Below are positions 1 through 5,945 of a stretch of DNA of 10,057 nucleotides, piece by piece. The DNA lies in contig CAKUGF010000036.1 of the NCBI GenBank assembly GCA_934654585.1, forward strand, positions 1 through 10,057. The letters are read 5' to 3'. Numbering within the stretch: position 1 is the stretch's first letter; each line of letters begins with the position of its first letter. The translations under genes were made by a program, and so were the position numbers. The notes below the pieces were generated by a model. The model saw nothing but the letters and a program-made list of their open reading frames with translations, had not been told where the DNA came from and ran no database searches. This stretch comes from an uncultured Collinsella sp. Lineage in GTDB: Bacteria > Actinomycetota > Coriobacteriia > Coriobacteriales > Coriobacteriaceae.

Positions 1-150
1 ATCACCAAGTCCACGCGCTACATCAAGTGCAAGGTTGCCTTTGACGTGATCGTCGACGGCAAGATGCGCGAGCGCAAGCAGGACTTCGTCGGTTTTGAAG
101 CGCAGATGGTCCAACACATGATCGATCATTGTCTTGGCAAGTTGGTCTAA
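1..150 (+). CDS. 3' end of an unidentified protein (partial)
   Basis: Frame 1 is open from the first base to the TAA at 148-150, giving the last 49 residues of a protein whose start lies outside the window. The visible part starts ITKSTRYIKCKVAFDV and ends QHMIDHCLGKLV. It mixes a beta-type stretch (IKCKVAFDVIVDG) with a helical, His/Met-containing end and has no membrane segment or motif I can name. Codon use (GTC, GGC, AAG, CGC) matches the neighbours, and a strong terminator follows at 295-338, so this is a real C-terminus and the end of its transcription unit. The stop codon lies inside the left arm of the palindromic element 145-253, so that element supplies the last codons. I do not recognise the family. 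Confidence 0.75.
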   Translation: MTKSTRYIKCKVAFDVIVDGKMRERKQDFVGFEAQMVQHMIDHCLGKLV

Positions 151-253
151 GGGGACCAAAGCACCGCACCTTGCCGCTCAATCGTCGCTCGCGTACCTTA
201 AGTACGCTTCGCTCCTCTTTCGTGGCAATCTGCGGCACTTTGACCCCTTAGAC
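145..253. repeat. 109-bp imperfect palindromic intergenic element
   Basis: The ends are exact inverted copies: GTCTAAGGGG (145-154) and CCCCTTAGAC (244-253). The arms continue to match in blocks further in (CAAAG, CCGCA, TTGCC against GGCAA, TGCGG, CTTTG). The centre carries a smaller hairpin, GCGTAC-cttaa-GTACGC. Between the outer arms and the inner hairpin the two sides do not pair. The size, terminal inverted repeats and intergenic position resemble a MITE-like or REP/BIME-type repeat. No second copy is in the window, so its repetitive nature is inferred. The spurious minus-strand reading frame at 23-238 is largely made of this element. Confidence 0.6.
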
Positions 254-294
254 GACCTGCGGGGTTGACTTGGTTGAATTTATCTTGCTTGTAT

Positions 295-338
295 AAGCCC
301 GGACGTGACATTGTTGTCATGTCCGGGCTTTTTTGTTT
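295..338 (+). terminator. Rho-independent terminator of the leftmost gene
   Basis: A 16-bp stem (AAGCCCGGACGTGACA at 295-310 with 315-330, one G-T pair) has a TTGT tetraloop and is followed directly by TTTTTTGTTT. This is a textbook intrinsic terminator for the + strand gene ending at 150, and it insulates the bile salt hydrolase gene. Confidence 0.93.
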
Positions 339-395
339 AGCGTCTTTTTGTTTGGTGACAATGAATCTGACAAGAACGTATAGCTAGGAGGCGCT

Positions 396-1361
396 ATGTG
401 CACGAGTATTCGATTTACCGATCATTCCGGCCACATGTATCTGGGACGCAACTTGGACTGGAGCTTTGGCTATGGCCAGCAGGTCCGTGTTATGCCGCGC
501 GGGTTTCACATTCCGTATTCGTTTATGGATGACGCGACGGCCGCGCATGCGGTGATTGGCATGTGTATCGATTACAAGAACTACCCCATGTTCTTTGATT
601 GCGGCAACGATGCGGGCCTCGCCGTGGCGGGTCTCAATTTCCCGGGGTATGCCGAGTATGCCGAGGGCCCTGTCGAGGGCAAGACCAATATTGCGGCCTA
701 TGAGTTCCCCCTATGGGTGGCGGCAACGTTTTCGATGGTCGACGAGGCCGAGGCGGCGCTGCGCGACGTGGCAATCGTGGCCAAGTCGGCCGGCGAGGGC
801 CTGGGCGTATCGCTGCTCCACTGGATTATCGGCGACAGCCAGCGCAGCATTGTGGTCGAGATGATGGCCGATGGTCTGCATGTGTATGATGACCCGGTCG
901 ATACCCTTGCCAACCAGCCGACTTTCCCGTGGCACATGGAAAACCTGCGCACTTATATCACCGCCACGAATGATTTTCCGCAGACGGCGACGTGGCGTGG
1001 CGCCGAGCTCAAGCCCTACGGCGCGGGTGCCGGCATGCGCGGCATTCCCGGCGACTGCTATTCGCCGAGCCGTTTTGTAAAGGCGGCGTACCTCAACGCC
1101 AATTACCCGCAAAAGGACAGCGAGGCTGAGAACGTTATCCGCATGTTCCGCTCGCTCGAGGGCGTGGCGATGATCGAGGGCGCATCCAAGATGGGCGACG
1201 GCAAGTTCGAGAAGACTATCTATACCGGATGCTTTAGCGCACGCACGGGCAATTACTACTACTCAACGTATGAGGATCCATCGATTCGTTACGTGAGCCT
1301 GATGGATGCCGAGGGCGCGAGCCCCGATAAGCTCGTGACTCCCGAGCCACGCCGTTCGTAG
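396..1361 (+). CDS. bsh: Bile salt hydrolase / choloylglycine hydrolase family (Ntn hydrolase)
   Basis: The 321-aa product belongs to the choloylglycine hydrolase family (CBAH/penicillin V acylase), which cleaves the amide bond of glycine- or taurine-conjugated bile acids. Removal of Met1 exposes the nucleophile Cys2. The other family catalytic positions are present: Arg18 and Asp21 (GRNLDW), Asn81 (AGLNFPGY), Asn173 (LANQPTF) and Arg226 (YSPSRF). Length fits the usual 315-340 residues, and there is no signal peptide, so it should be cytoplasmic. The segment YGAGAGMRGIPGD (208-220) is where the substrate-selectivity loop lies in lactobacillar enzymes. As I recall, its GxG-type sequence goes with a preference for glycine conjugates, but that transfer is inference. 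The start is set by AGGAGG at 386-391. A possible promoter (GTGACA 355-360, TATAGC 379-384) lies too close to the ribosome site to be convincing. The gene is alone between terminators. A penicillin V acylase specificity cannot be excluded. Confidence 0.92.
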   Translation: MCTSIRFTDHSGHMYLGRNLDWSFGYGQQVRVMPRGFHIPYSFMDDATAAHAVIGMCIDYKNYPMFFDCGNDAGLAVAGLNFPGYAEYAEGPVEGKTNIAAYEFPLWVAATFSMVDEAEAALRDVAIVAKSAGEGLGVSLLHWIIGDSQRSIVVEMMADGLHVYDDPVDTLANQPTFPWHMENLRTYITATNDFPQTATWRGAELKPYGAGAGMRGIPGDCYSPSRFVKAAYLNANYPQKDSEAENVIRMFRSLEGVAMIEGASKMGDGKFEKTIYTGCFSARTGNYYYSTYEDPSIRYVSLMDAEGASPDKLVTPEPRRS

Positions 1362-1385
1362 CCTTCCGGTCCGTTGTGACGCAAA

Positions 1386-1417
1386 ACGGCCCCGCATCTC
1401 GTGAGGTGCGGGGCCGT
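1386..1417. terminator. Bidirectional terminator between bsh and kup
   Basis: A 15-bp GC-rich stem, ACGGCCCCGCATCTC paired with GAGGTGCGGGGCCGT (one T-G pair), lies in the 76-bp gap between two convergent genes. On the minus strand it is followed by TTTTGCG, suiting kup. On the plus strand only TTGTCG follows, so termination of bsh may be weaker. Confidence 0.85.
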
Positions 1418-1437
1418 TGTCGTGGATAGATGACGGG

Positions 1438-3669
1438 CTAGAAGTTGGCGTCGTTGAGCTGGGTGCTCTCGAGTCCGTCGAGCTGCTGCTGCTCGGGCGT
1501 GTCGGCGACGCTTTCGAGCTGCTCGGTGGGGTCGACGTTCATGCTCTTGCCGGCCTCGTTGCCGTTGACCAGGTCGTCCGAGAAGATGTCGACTTCCATT
1601 TCCTCGGCCTCTTCGATCTGAACCTCGAGCGGCACCTGGGTACGCACCAGTTTGACGGCCGGGCGCATGCGGGCAAAGAGCGGTACGTATTCGATGATGA
1701 TGGCCGAGTTCTCGAGGCCATACCAACGTGCCGGGCTTCCGCAGGCGCGACGGACGGCGTACTTGATGGCCATGACGCGATGATCGTTGCGGTTGATGTC
1801 CGTCTCGGGGGCGAGCATCTTGCGCAGCATGCAAAAACGGAAGTCGCCCACGTTACCGCGGGTCTCGTAGATGGAGTAGGTGTGGTGCTGCGGTGGCAGC
1901 TCGCCCGAAGCCATCAGGTCGCCAACGATTTGGCGCAGGTAGGCGTTGACGCGCTGGTTGACCTTAAAGCCCAAGTTCAGGCGCACGCGGAACAGGAAAT
2001 CCGTGCCAAAAGTCTCGACGGAATACTCGTGCGTATAGGGCTCGTCGGTAACATGCACGTTGATGAACCAATATGCCTTGGCGCGCTTGGGGTGCTTGTC
2101 CAGGATGGAATAGAGCACGTCACGGTCGAGCGTGAGCGGGTCGGGGCTGTTGGTGAGGAATACCAGGTTGTCGGCGAGCACGGGATAGGTCTCATCGTTG
2201 CGCAGGCGGTTGAGCTGGTCGATGTACTTGGAGACGGGCAGCAGGATCGTCTGCGTGCGCTCGATGGCGGTGCCGCGGCGCCACACATACATAAGGCCGA
2301 ACAGGAGCGCGGCCAGGAAGATCATGACGTAGCCGCCGTCAAAGAACATGGTAAGGCACGAAGCGAAGAAGCACAGCTCGATAGCGCCAAAGAGCAGGGC
2401 GAAGACGCAAGCACCCAGCTTGTGCTTGAGGATGCCGGCGATGTAGCTCGTCAAAAGCGTCGTGGTCATGAGCATGGTCACGGTAATGGCGAGGCCGTAG
2501 GCGCTCTCCATGCGCTCGGAGTTTTGGAACAGCAGCACGATAAAGATGCAGCCGACCCACATGATGTTGTTGACGAGCGGAATATAGAGCTGGCCCTTGG
2601 TGTCGCTGGGGTAGTGAATGCGCAGATGCGGCATAAGGTTGAGGCGCGTGGCCTCGGATACCAGCGAGAACGATCCGGTGATAAGCGCCTGCGAGGCGAT
2701 GATGGCCGCCACGGCAGAAAGCACGATGGCAAAGGGGCGCAGGGCCTCGGGAAGCATCATGTAGAACGGGTTGACGATATCCATCGCGAGCATCTGGGGA
2801 TTGGAGTTATTGGCGAGCAACCAAGCGCCTTGGCCCAGATAGTTGAGGATGAGCGCCGCCTTTACGAACGGCCAAGATGCGTAGATGTTAGCCTTGCCCA
2901 CGTGACCCATGTCCGAATAGAGCGCCTCGGCGCCGGTCGTCGACAGGAAGACAAAGCCGAGCACCATGATGCCTGAATGGTTGATGGGCGAGAACAGGAA
3001 CATGATGCCGCGGATGGGGTTGAGCGCGCGCAGGATGGACGGGTTGCCGAGCATGTTGAACAGGCCGGCACCAGCCAGGAACAAGAACCACAGCGTCATG
3101 AGCGGACCGAACAGCTTGCCGATCGATGAGGTGCCGGCACGCTGCATGGCAAACAGGCCGCAGATAATGATGATGGTAATGATGATGACGTTGGTCTGGC
3201 CGTCGCCTAGCAACGCGTGGCCCCACTCGATGGTGCGCAAGCCCTCAATGGCGGTGGTGACCGTGACGGCGGGGGTGAGGATGCCGTCGGCGAGCAACGC
3301 CGCGCCGCCGATCATGGCGGGCAGAATCAGCCATGGCGCCACCTTGCGCACAAGGCTGAACAGGGCGAAGATACCGCCTTCGTTGTGGTTGTCGGCCTTC
3401 ATGGCAATCAACACGTATTTGACCGTGGTCACGAGCGTCATGGTCCAGATGACGAGCGAAAGCGCGCCCAGGATCATGTCCTCACTGACGGTGCCGATAC
3501 CGCCGTTGTTGGCGACGATTGATTTCATGGTGTACATGGGGCTCGTACCGATGTCGCCGTAGACGACGCCGAGCGTAACGAGCAGCATACCAGCGGAGAG
3601 CGGGATAGCTCCGTGCCCGCCCTGACTGTGCTGGTCTTGGAGGCTTGCCTCCAGTTTGTTGTGTGCCAC
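1438..3669 (-). CDS. kup: Kup-family low-affinity K+ uptake protein
   Basis: This is a KUP/HAK/KT family potassium transporter (K+/H+ symport across the cytoplasmic membrane). The family signature GVVYGDIGTSPMY is near the N-terminus, followed by YVLIAMKADNHNEGGIFAL and ADGILTPAVTVTTAIEG, which hold the conserved Asp and Glu of the transport path. About twelve hydrophobic segments fill the first ~470 residues. A cytosolic C-terminal domain then ends in an unusually acidic tail (QIEEAEEMEVDIFSDD). At about 745 residues it is longer than the ~620 of E. coli Kup, mostly at the C-terminus plus ~25 hydrophilic residues at the front. I chose the GTG at 3669 because AAGGGAG sits 5 nt upstream of it. 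The in-frame ATG at 3687 (749 aa) has no ribosome site. An 8+8 bp inverted repeat lies just upstream (3692-3709). The gene follows the EamA gene on the same strand after a structured 208-bp gap. Confidence 0.93.
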   Translation of the reverse strand: MAHNKLEASLQDQHSQGGHGAIPLSAGMLLVTLGVVYGDIGTSPMYTMKSIVANNGGIGTVSEDMILGALSLVIWTMTLVTTVKYVLIAMKADNHNEGGIFALFSLVRKVAPWLILPAMIGGAALLADGILTPAVTVTTAIEGLRTIEWGHALLGDGQTNVIIITIIIICGLFAMQRAGTSSIGKLFGPLMTLWFLFLAGAGLFNMLGNPSILRALNPIRGIMFLFSPINHSGIMVLGFVFLSTTGAEALYSDMGHVGKANIYASWPFVKAALILNYLGQGAWLLANNSNPQMLAMDIVNPFYMMLPEALRPFAIVLSAVAAIIASQALITGSFSLVSEATRLNLMPHLRIHYPSDTKGQLYIPLVNNIMWVGCIFIVLLFQNSERMESAYGLAITVTMLMTTTLLTSYIAGILKHKLGACVFALLFGAIELCFFASCLTMFFDGGYVMIFLAALLFGLMYVWRRGTAIERTQTILLPVSKYIDQLNRLRNDETYPVLADNLVFLTNSPDPLTLDRDVLYSILDKHPKRAKAYWFINVHVTDEPYTHEYSVETFGTDFLFRVRLNLGFKVNQRVNAYLRQIVGDLMASGELPPQHHTYSIYETRGNVGDFRFCMLRKMLAPETDINRNDHRVMAIKYAVRRACGSPARWYGLENSAIIIEYVPLFARMRPAVKLVRTQVPLEVQIEEAEEMEVDIFSDDLVNGNEAGKSMNVDPTEQLESVADTPEQQQLDGLESTQLNDANF

Positions 3670-3674
3670 GTGGA

Positions 3675-3681
3675 CTCCCTT
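3675..3681 (-). promoter_or_regulatory. Ribosome binding site that decides the kup start
   Basis: AAGGGAG on the minus strand lies 5 nt before the GTG at 3669. It overlaps the first codons after the alternative ATG at 3687, which has only CAGAAATTAG in front of it. This favours the GTG. Confidence 0.55.
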
Positions 3682-3691
3682 AGACATCTAA

Positions 3692-3709
3692 TTTCTGTCG
3701 GGACAGAAA
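3692..3709. promoter_or_regulatory. Operator-like perfect inverted repeat upstream of kup
   Basis: TTTCTGTC-GG-GACAGAAA is a perfect 8+8 bp inverted repeat with a 2-bp centre, 22 bp upstream of the chosen kup start. On the minus strand a TATAAA that could be a -10 box lies just upstream (3724-3729), which would place the repeat at the transcription start, a usual spot for a repressor. No clear -35 box is seen. The regulator is unknown. Confidence 0.45.
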
Positions 3710-3772
3710 ATGTTTATGCCGTCTTTATACATATAAGAGCAGTTTGGCACATCGGGGTGCTTTAGACAATAA

Positions 3773-3786
3773 TCCCCAGCTGGGGA
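3773..3786. repeat. 14-bp perfect palindrome in the kup leader region
   Basis: TCCCCAGCTGGGGA is fully self-complementary, with no spacer. A further small stem, GCAC-cccgat-GTGC, follows at about 3747-3760 on the minus strand. These could be protein-binding or RNA-folding elements upstream of kup; the function is unknown. Confidence 0.35.
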
Positions 3787-3807
3787 GTAGCTGCCTGTAT
3801 GAGCGGC

Positions 3808-3881
3808 ATTTCAAAACAGGGACGCACCCGCTGGGCGATTTGCTGCAACGTGATAGTCGCGGGCGCGCCCTGCTTTGAAAT
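3808..3881 (-). repeat. 74-nt long-stem hairpin between the EamA gene and kup
   Basis: In the minus-strand transcript ATTTCAAAGCAGGG (3881-3868) and CGCGCCCGC (3867-3859) pair with GCGGGTGCG (3831-3823) and CCCTGTTTTGAAAT (3821-3808). This gives 23 bp with one bulged T and a 27-nt loop. The two non-Watson-Crick positions are both G-U in the minus-strand RNA but A-C in the opposite RNA, so the fold is fully paired only when read from the minus strand. It starts 14 nt past the EamA stop and has no T-run after it, so it is not a standard terminator. It may be an RNA processing or stability element, a small RNA, or a relic of a mobile repeat. Confidence 0.5.
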
Positions 3882-3895
3882 ATGAAGAGGGGCTG

Positions 3896-4807
3896 CTAGG
3901 CGCGTGCTGCCTGGGCAATACCGGCTTTGGCACTTGCACGTTTGCCGGCGAGCTCGCAGAAAATCGCGCCGCCGATGATCAGCGCGGCTCCCATCAGGCG
4001 GACGGGCGTCATGGCCTCTCCCAAAAGGACGACGGAGAAGACGACGGCCGAAAGCGGCTCGAGGTAGCCGACGACTGCGACGGTCTGGACGGGCAGCTTG
4101 GCGACAGCACTAAAGTAGAGCAGGCAGCCGACGCCGGTGTTGACAACGCCGAGCATGGCGACGGCGCGCCAATCGATGTTTGCGGCGATGCCAGGGGAGA
4201 AGAATGAAGGGGCACCTTGCGTGACGAGCGTGAGGACCAGTGCAGTCGCAAAGGCGGCGCTCACCTGGAGTGCGGAGTTCTCGAGGCCTTCGATATGCGG
4301 CGCACCCTTGCTGGCAATGACCATCAGCGCATAGCAAAATGCCGAGGCGATGCCGCATGCGATACCCGCGATGGGCATATTGCCGCCGAGGCCCTGTGCC
4401 GCGATGAGAAAGGCGCCGCAGGCGACGGCGATAAAGCCAGCGATTTTGCCGCCGGTCAGCTTTTCGCCAAAGATGAGCGGGGAGAGCGCCATAACGATGA
4501 TGGGGCCGCAGTAATACAGCAGCGAGGAGATGCCGACGCCAATGGTCTGGTAGGCGCGGAACAGGAATATCCAGCTGGCACCCAACGCGGCGCCCGAGAG
4601 GATAAGGGCCGCGGCTTCGCGGGGACGAGACGGCGCCTGCAACTTATGGCGTTGCGTGGCGACGAGGATGATAACGAGCGAGAGCGCACCCAAAAACGTG
4701 CGTAGGAGCACGATATCGGAGCTTGGCAGCGCGATGGCCGCGGCGATGATGCCGTTAGAGCCAAACAACAGTAATGCTGCTAAGTATGTAACCAATCCGT
4801 TGTTCAT
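3896..4807 (-). CDS. EamA/DMT-superfamily permease (10-TM metabolite exporter)
   Basis: The 303-aa product has ten hydrophobic segments arranged as two EamA repeats (about residues 5-140 and 150-285). It contains typical DMT features such as LLYYCGPIIVMALSPLIFGEKLT at the end of the first repeat and VGYLEPLSAVVFSVVLLGEAMT at the end of the second. Length matches the family norm of ~300. Relatives export amino acids, nucleobases or drugs, but the substrate cannot be read from the sequence. A short basic cytosolic tail (GKRASAKAG) ends the protein. GAGGGGA (4817-4823) is the best ribosome site, at a somewhat long distance from the ATG. The gene is divergent from a LysR-type regulator with 118 bp between starts, which suggests the regulator controls it. 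Confidence 0.9.
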   Translation of the reverse strand: MNNGLVTYLAALLLFGSNGIIAAAIALPSSDIVLLRTFLGALSLVIILVATQRHKLQAPSRPREAAALILSGAALGASWIFLFRAYQTIGVGISSLLYYCGPIIVMALSPLIFGEKLTGGKIAGFIAVACGAFLIAAQGLGGNMPIAGIACGIASAFCYALMVIASKGAPHIEGLENSALQVSAAFATALVLTLVTQGAPSFFSPGIAANIDWRAVAMLGVVNTGVGCLLYFSAVAKLPVQTVAVVGYLEPLSAVVFSVVLLGEAMTPVRLMGAALIIGGAIFCELAGKRASAKAGIAQAARA

Positions 4808-4841
4808 GCACTGCCGTCCCCTCTATATCCGTGCAAGTTCA

Positions 4842-4862
4842 CTATGGAGTAGCGGACTATAG
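4842..4862. promoter_or_regulatory. Candidate LysR-type operator in the divergent region
   Basis: CTATGGAGTAGCGGACTATAG contains CTAT and ATAG as outer inverted ends and a repeated ACTAT. AT-rich ends with a GC-rich middle in a divergent LysR-target spacer resemble the loose LTTR box, but the match is short and could be chance. Confidence 0.3.
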
Positions 4863-4874
4863 AAGAAAAGCGAA

Positions 4875-4910
4875 TATAATGCATGGGTGACATGACAAAT
4901 ACTCATGCAT
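4875..4910 (+). promoter_or_regulatory. lysR -10 box with overlapping inverted repeat
   Basis: TATAAT at 4875-4880 is a consensus -10 for the LysR gene; the -35 is poor (around 4852-4857, GCGGAC). Overlapping it, ATGCATG (4879-4885) and CATGCAT (4904-4910) form a 7+7 bp inverted repeat with an 18-bp spacer. It spans the likely transcription start and could be an autoregulatory site. Confidence 0.45.
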
Positions 4911-4925
4911 AGGCAGGGACGTGCC

Positions 4926-5783
4926 GTGGAGACCAATATCCAAAAGATGCAAGTGCTGCTCGAGACGGTACGTGCCGGTAGCTTTACGCGTGCTGCGGAG
5001 CGGCTGAGCTATTCGCAGTCGGGCGTGAGCCGCATGGTGGGCGATCTTGAGGCCGACTGGGGCTTTAAGGTGCTCGACCGCAGTCGCGAGGGCGTGGTTC
5101 TTTCTGCCGACGGGCGGCAGATTATGCCAGCAGTCGAGGCGTTATGCGAGGAGTTTGGCCGCCTGCAGCGATGCGTGGACGAGATGCGGGGGCTCATGCG
5201 CGGCAAGATCTGCATCGGTACGTTTTCGAGCGTGGCGACCCATGTGCTGCCGCCGGTCATCGCGCGGTTTCGCGCCGATCACCCGGATGTCGATTACGAA
5301 CTGCTGATGGGTGATTACTCCGAAATTGAGCAATGGGTGGCGGAAGGCCGCTGCGACCTGGGCTTTATCCCGCGCGAGCCCCGCGGCGCCGGCATGGCGT
5401 CGCGACCGTTGGTGCAAGACGAGCTGATGGCCGTGGTGCCAGCGGACTCCTCGCTTGCCACCGCGGAGGTCGTTTCCCTTGCCGATTTGGCCAACGAGCA
5501 GTTTATTCTGCTGGAGCGCGGTAGCGACGACGAGATTACGCCGCTGTTCCGCCGTGCGGGGCTAACGGTGCGCTCCAAGCTGTCAACCTGGGATGACTAT
5601 GCGATCATGGCTATGGTCGAGGACGGTTTGGGCGTGAGCGTCCTTCCGGCGCTCATCTTGCGCCGCTGCCAGTTCGATGTTGCTATCCGGCCGCTGGAGG
5701 GGCATCCCCATCGGCAAATCAATGCCATATACCGCACGGCCGACGTTTCGCTTGCAGCGGCTCGTTTCCTTGAATATCTATAG
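4926..5783 (+). CDS. LysR-family transcriptional regulator
   Basis: The N-terminal winged helix has the LTTR pattern MQVLLETVRAGSFTRAAERL followed by SYSQSGVSRMVGDLE (recognition helix at about residues 33-43 from the chosen start). A linker helix follows, then an effector-binding domain of two alpha/beta lobes (about 85-285) that opens KICIGTFSSVATHVLPPVI. With the GTG at 4926 the protein has 285 residues, typical for the family. This start has AGGGA 6 nt upstream, whereas the ATG at 4905 (292 aa) has no ribosome site and falls in an inverted repeat. The effector is unknown. The divergent EamA permease gene is the expected target. No terminator is evident after the stop. Confidence 0.92.
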   Translation: METNIQKMQVLLETVRAGSFTRAAERLSYSQSGVSRMVGDLEADWGFKVLDRSREGVVLSADGRQIMPAVEALCEEFGRLQRCVDEMRGLMRGKICIGTFSSVATHVLPPVIARFRADHPDVDYELLMGDYSEIEQWVAEGRCDLGFIPREPRGAGMASRPLVQDELMAVVPADSSLATAEVVSLADLANEQFILLERGSDDEITPLFRRAGLTVRSKLSTWDDYAIMAMVEDGLGVSVLPALILRRCQFDVAIRPLEGHPHRQINAIYRTADVSLAAARFLEYL

Positions 5784-5842
5784 AGGTGCGTACCCGTTGT
5801 CCACTTTGAGGCAAATTTCAGGGTTCGGTACATTTTCTTGTG

Positions 5843-5927
5843 AAATTGAACTTTCGGATAGTGCGCCGCGCTATACTGCTGCCTAAATTGAACTCAGGTT
5901 CAATTCGTGTTCTATAAATTGAACTTT
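5843..5927. promoter_or_regulatory. Three-site operator array upstream of the HTH-aminotransferase
   Basis: AAATTGAACTTT occurs at 5843-5854 and again, identically, at 5916-5927. Between them AAATTGAACT (5885-5894) belongs to a perfect inverted repeat: AATTGAAC (5886-5893), spacer TCAG, GTTCAATT (5898-5905). The starts are 42 and 31 bp apart, close to 4 and 3 turns of B-DNA, so all three face the same side of the helix. TATACT (5872-5877) is a good -10, putting the transcription start near 5884. The left site would then sit at the -35, the palindrome just after +1, and the right site before the ribosome site. The layout suits repression, probably by the XRE domain of the downstream protein (inference). 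Confidence 0.7.
5872..5877 (+). promoter_or_regulatory. -10 box of the HTH-aminotransferase promoter
   Basis: TATACT matches the sigma-70 -10 consensus in five of six bases. The best -35 (TTGAAC, 5846-5851, inside the left operator copy) is 20 bp away, longer than ideal, so the promoter is probably weak or needs help. Confidence 0.45.
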
Positions 5928-5934
5928 GCCAGCA

Positions 5935-5940
5935 AGGAGG
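5935..5940 (+). promoter_or_regulatory. Ribosome binding site fixing the GTG start at 5946
   Basis: A perfect AGGAGG lies 5 nt before GTG 5946. An upstream in-frame GTG at 5907 lies within the operator region and has no ribosome site. Confidence 0.85.
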
Positions 5941-5945
5941 TTCTA

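Noticed and set aside
23..238. A 71-aa minus-strand frame starting MPQIATKEERSV
   Set aside because: It lies across the palindromic element and the end of the + strand gene, and reads as repeat-derived sequence of the type often mis-annotated as hypothetical proteins.
352..384. A sigma-70 promoter for bsh (GTGACA, 18 bp, TATAGC)
   Set aside because: The predicted transcription start would fall in or after the ribosome site at 386-391, so it cannot drive the gene as drawn; the true promoter was not identified.
1417..2976. A 519-aa open frame on the + strand opposite kup
   Set aside because: It is the antisense shadow of kup. Its composition (Val/His/Gly/Asp-rich, no domain) is what the complement of high-GC codons gives, and kup is certain.
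3688..3895. A c-di-AMP (ydaO-type) riboswitch upstream of kup
   Set aside because: I could not find the conserved ydaO core segments as I remember them; the visible elements are simple inverted repeats. A covariance-model search would settle it.
5814..5847. AATTTCA/TGAAATT inverted repeat as a terminator for lysR
   Set aside because: The 7-bp AT-rich arms with a 20-nt loop are too weak and no T-run follows. It more likely reflects overlap with the first operator copy.
5907..5945. An earlier GTG start at 5907 for the HTH-aminotransferase
   Set aside because: It has no ribosome site, lies inside the operator array, and the perfect AGGAGG at 5935-5940 belongs to the GTG at 5946.
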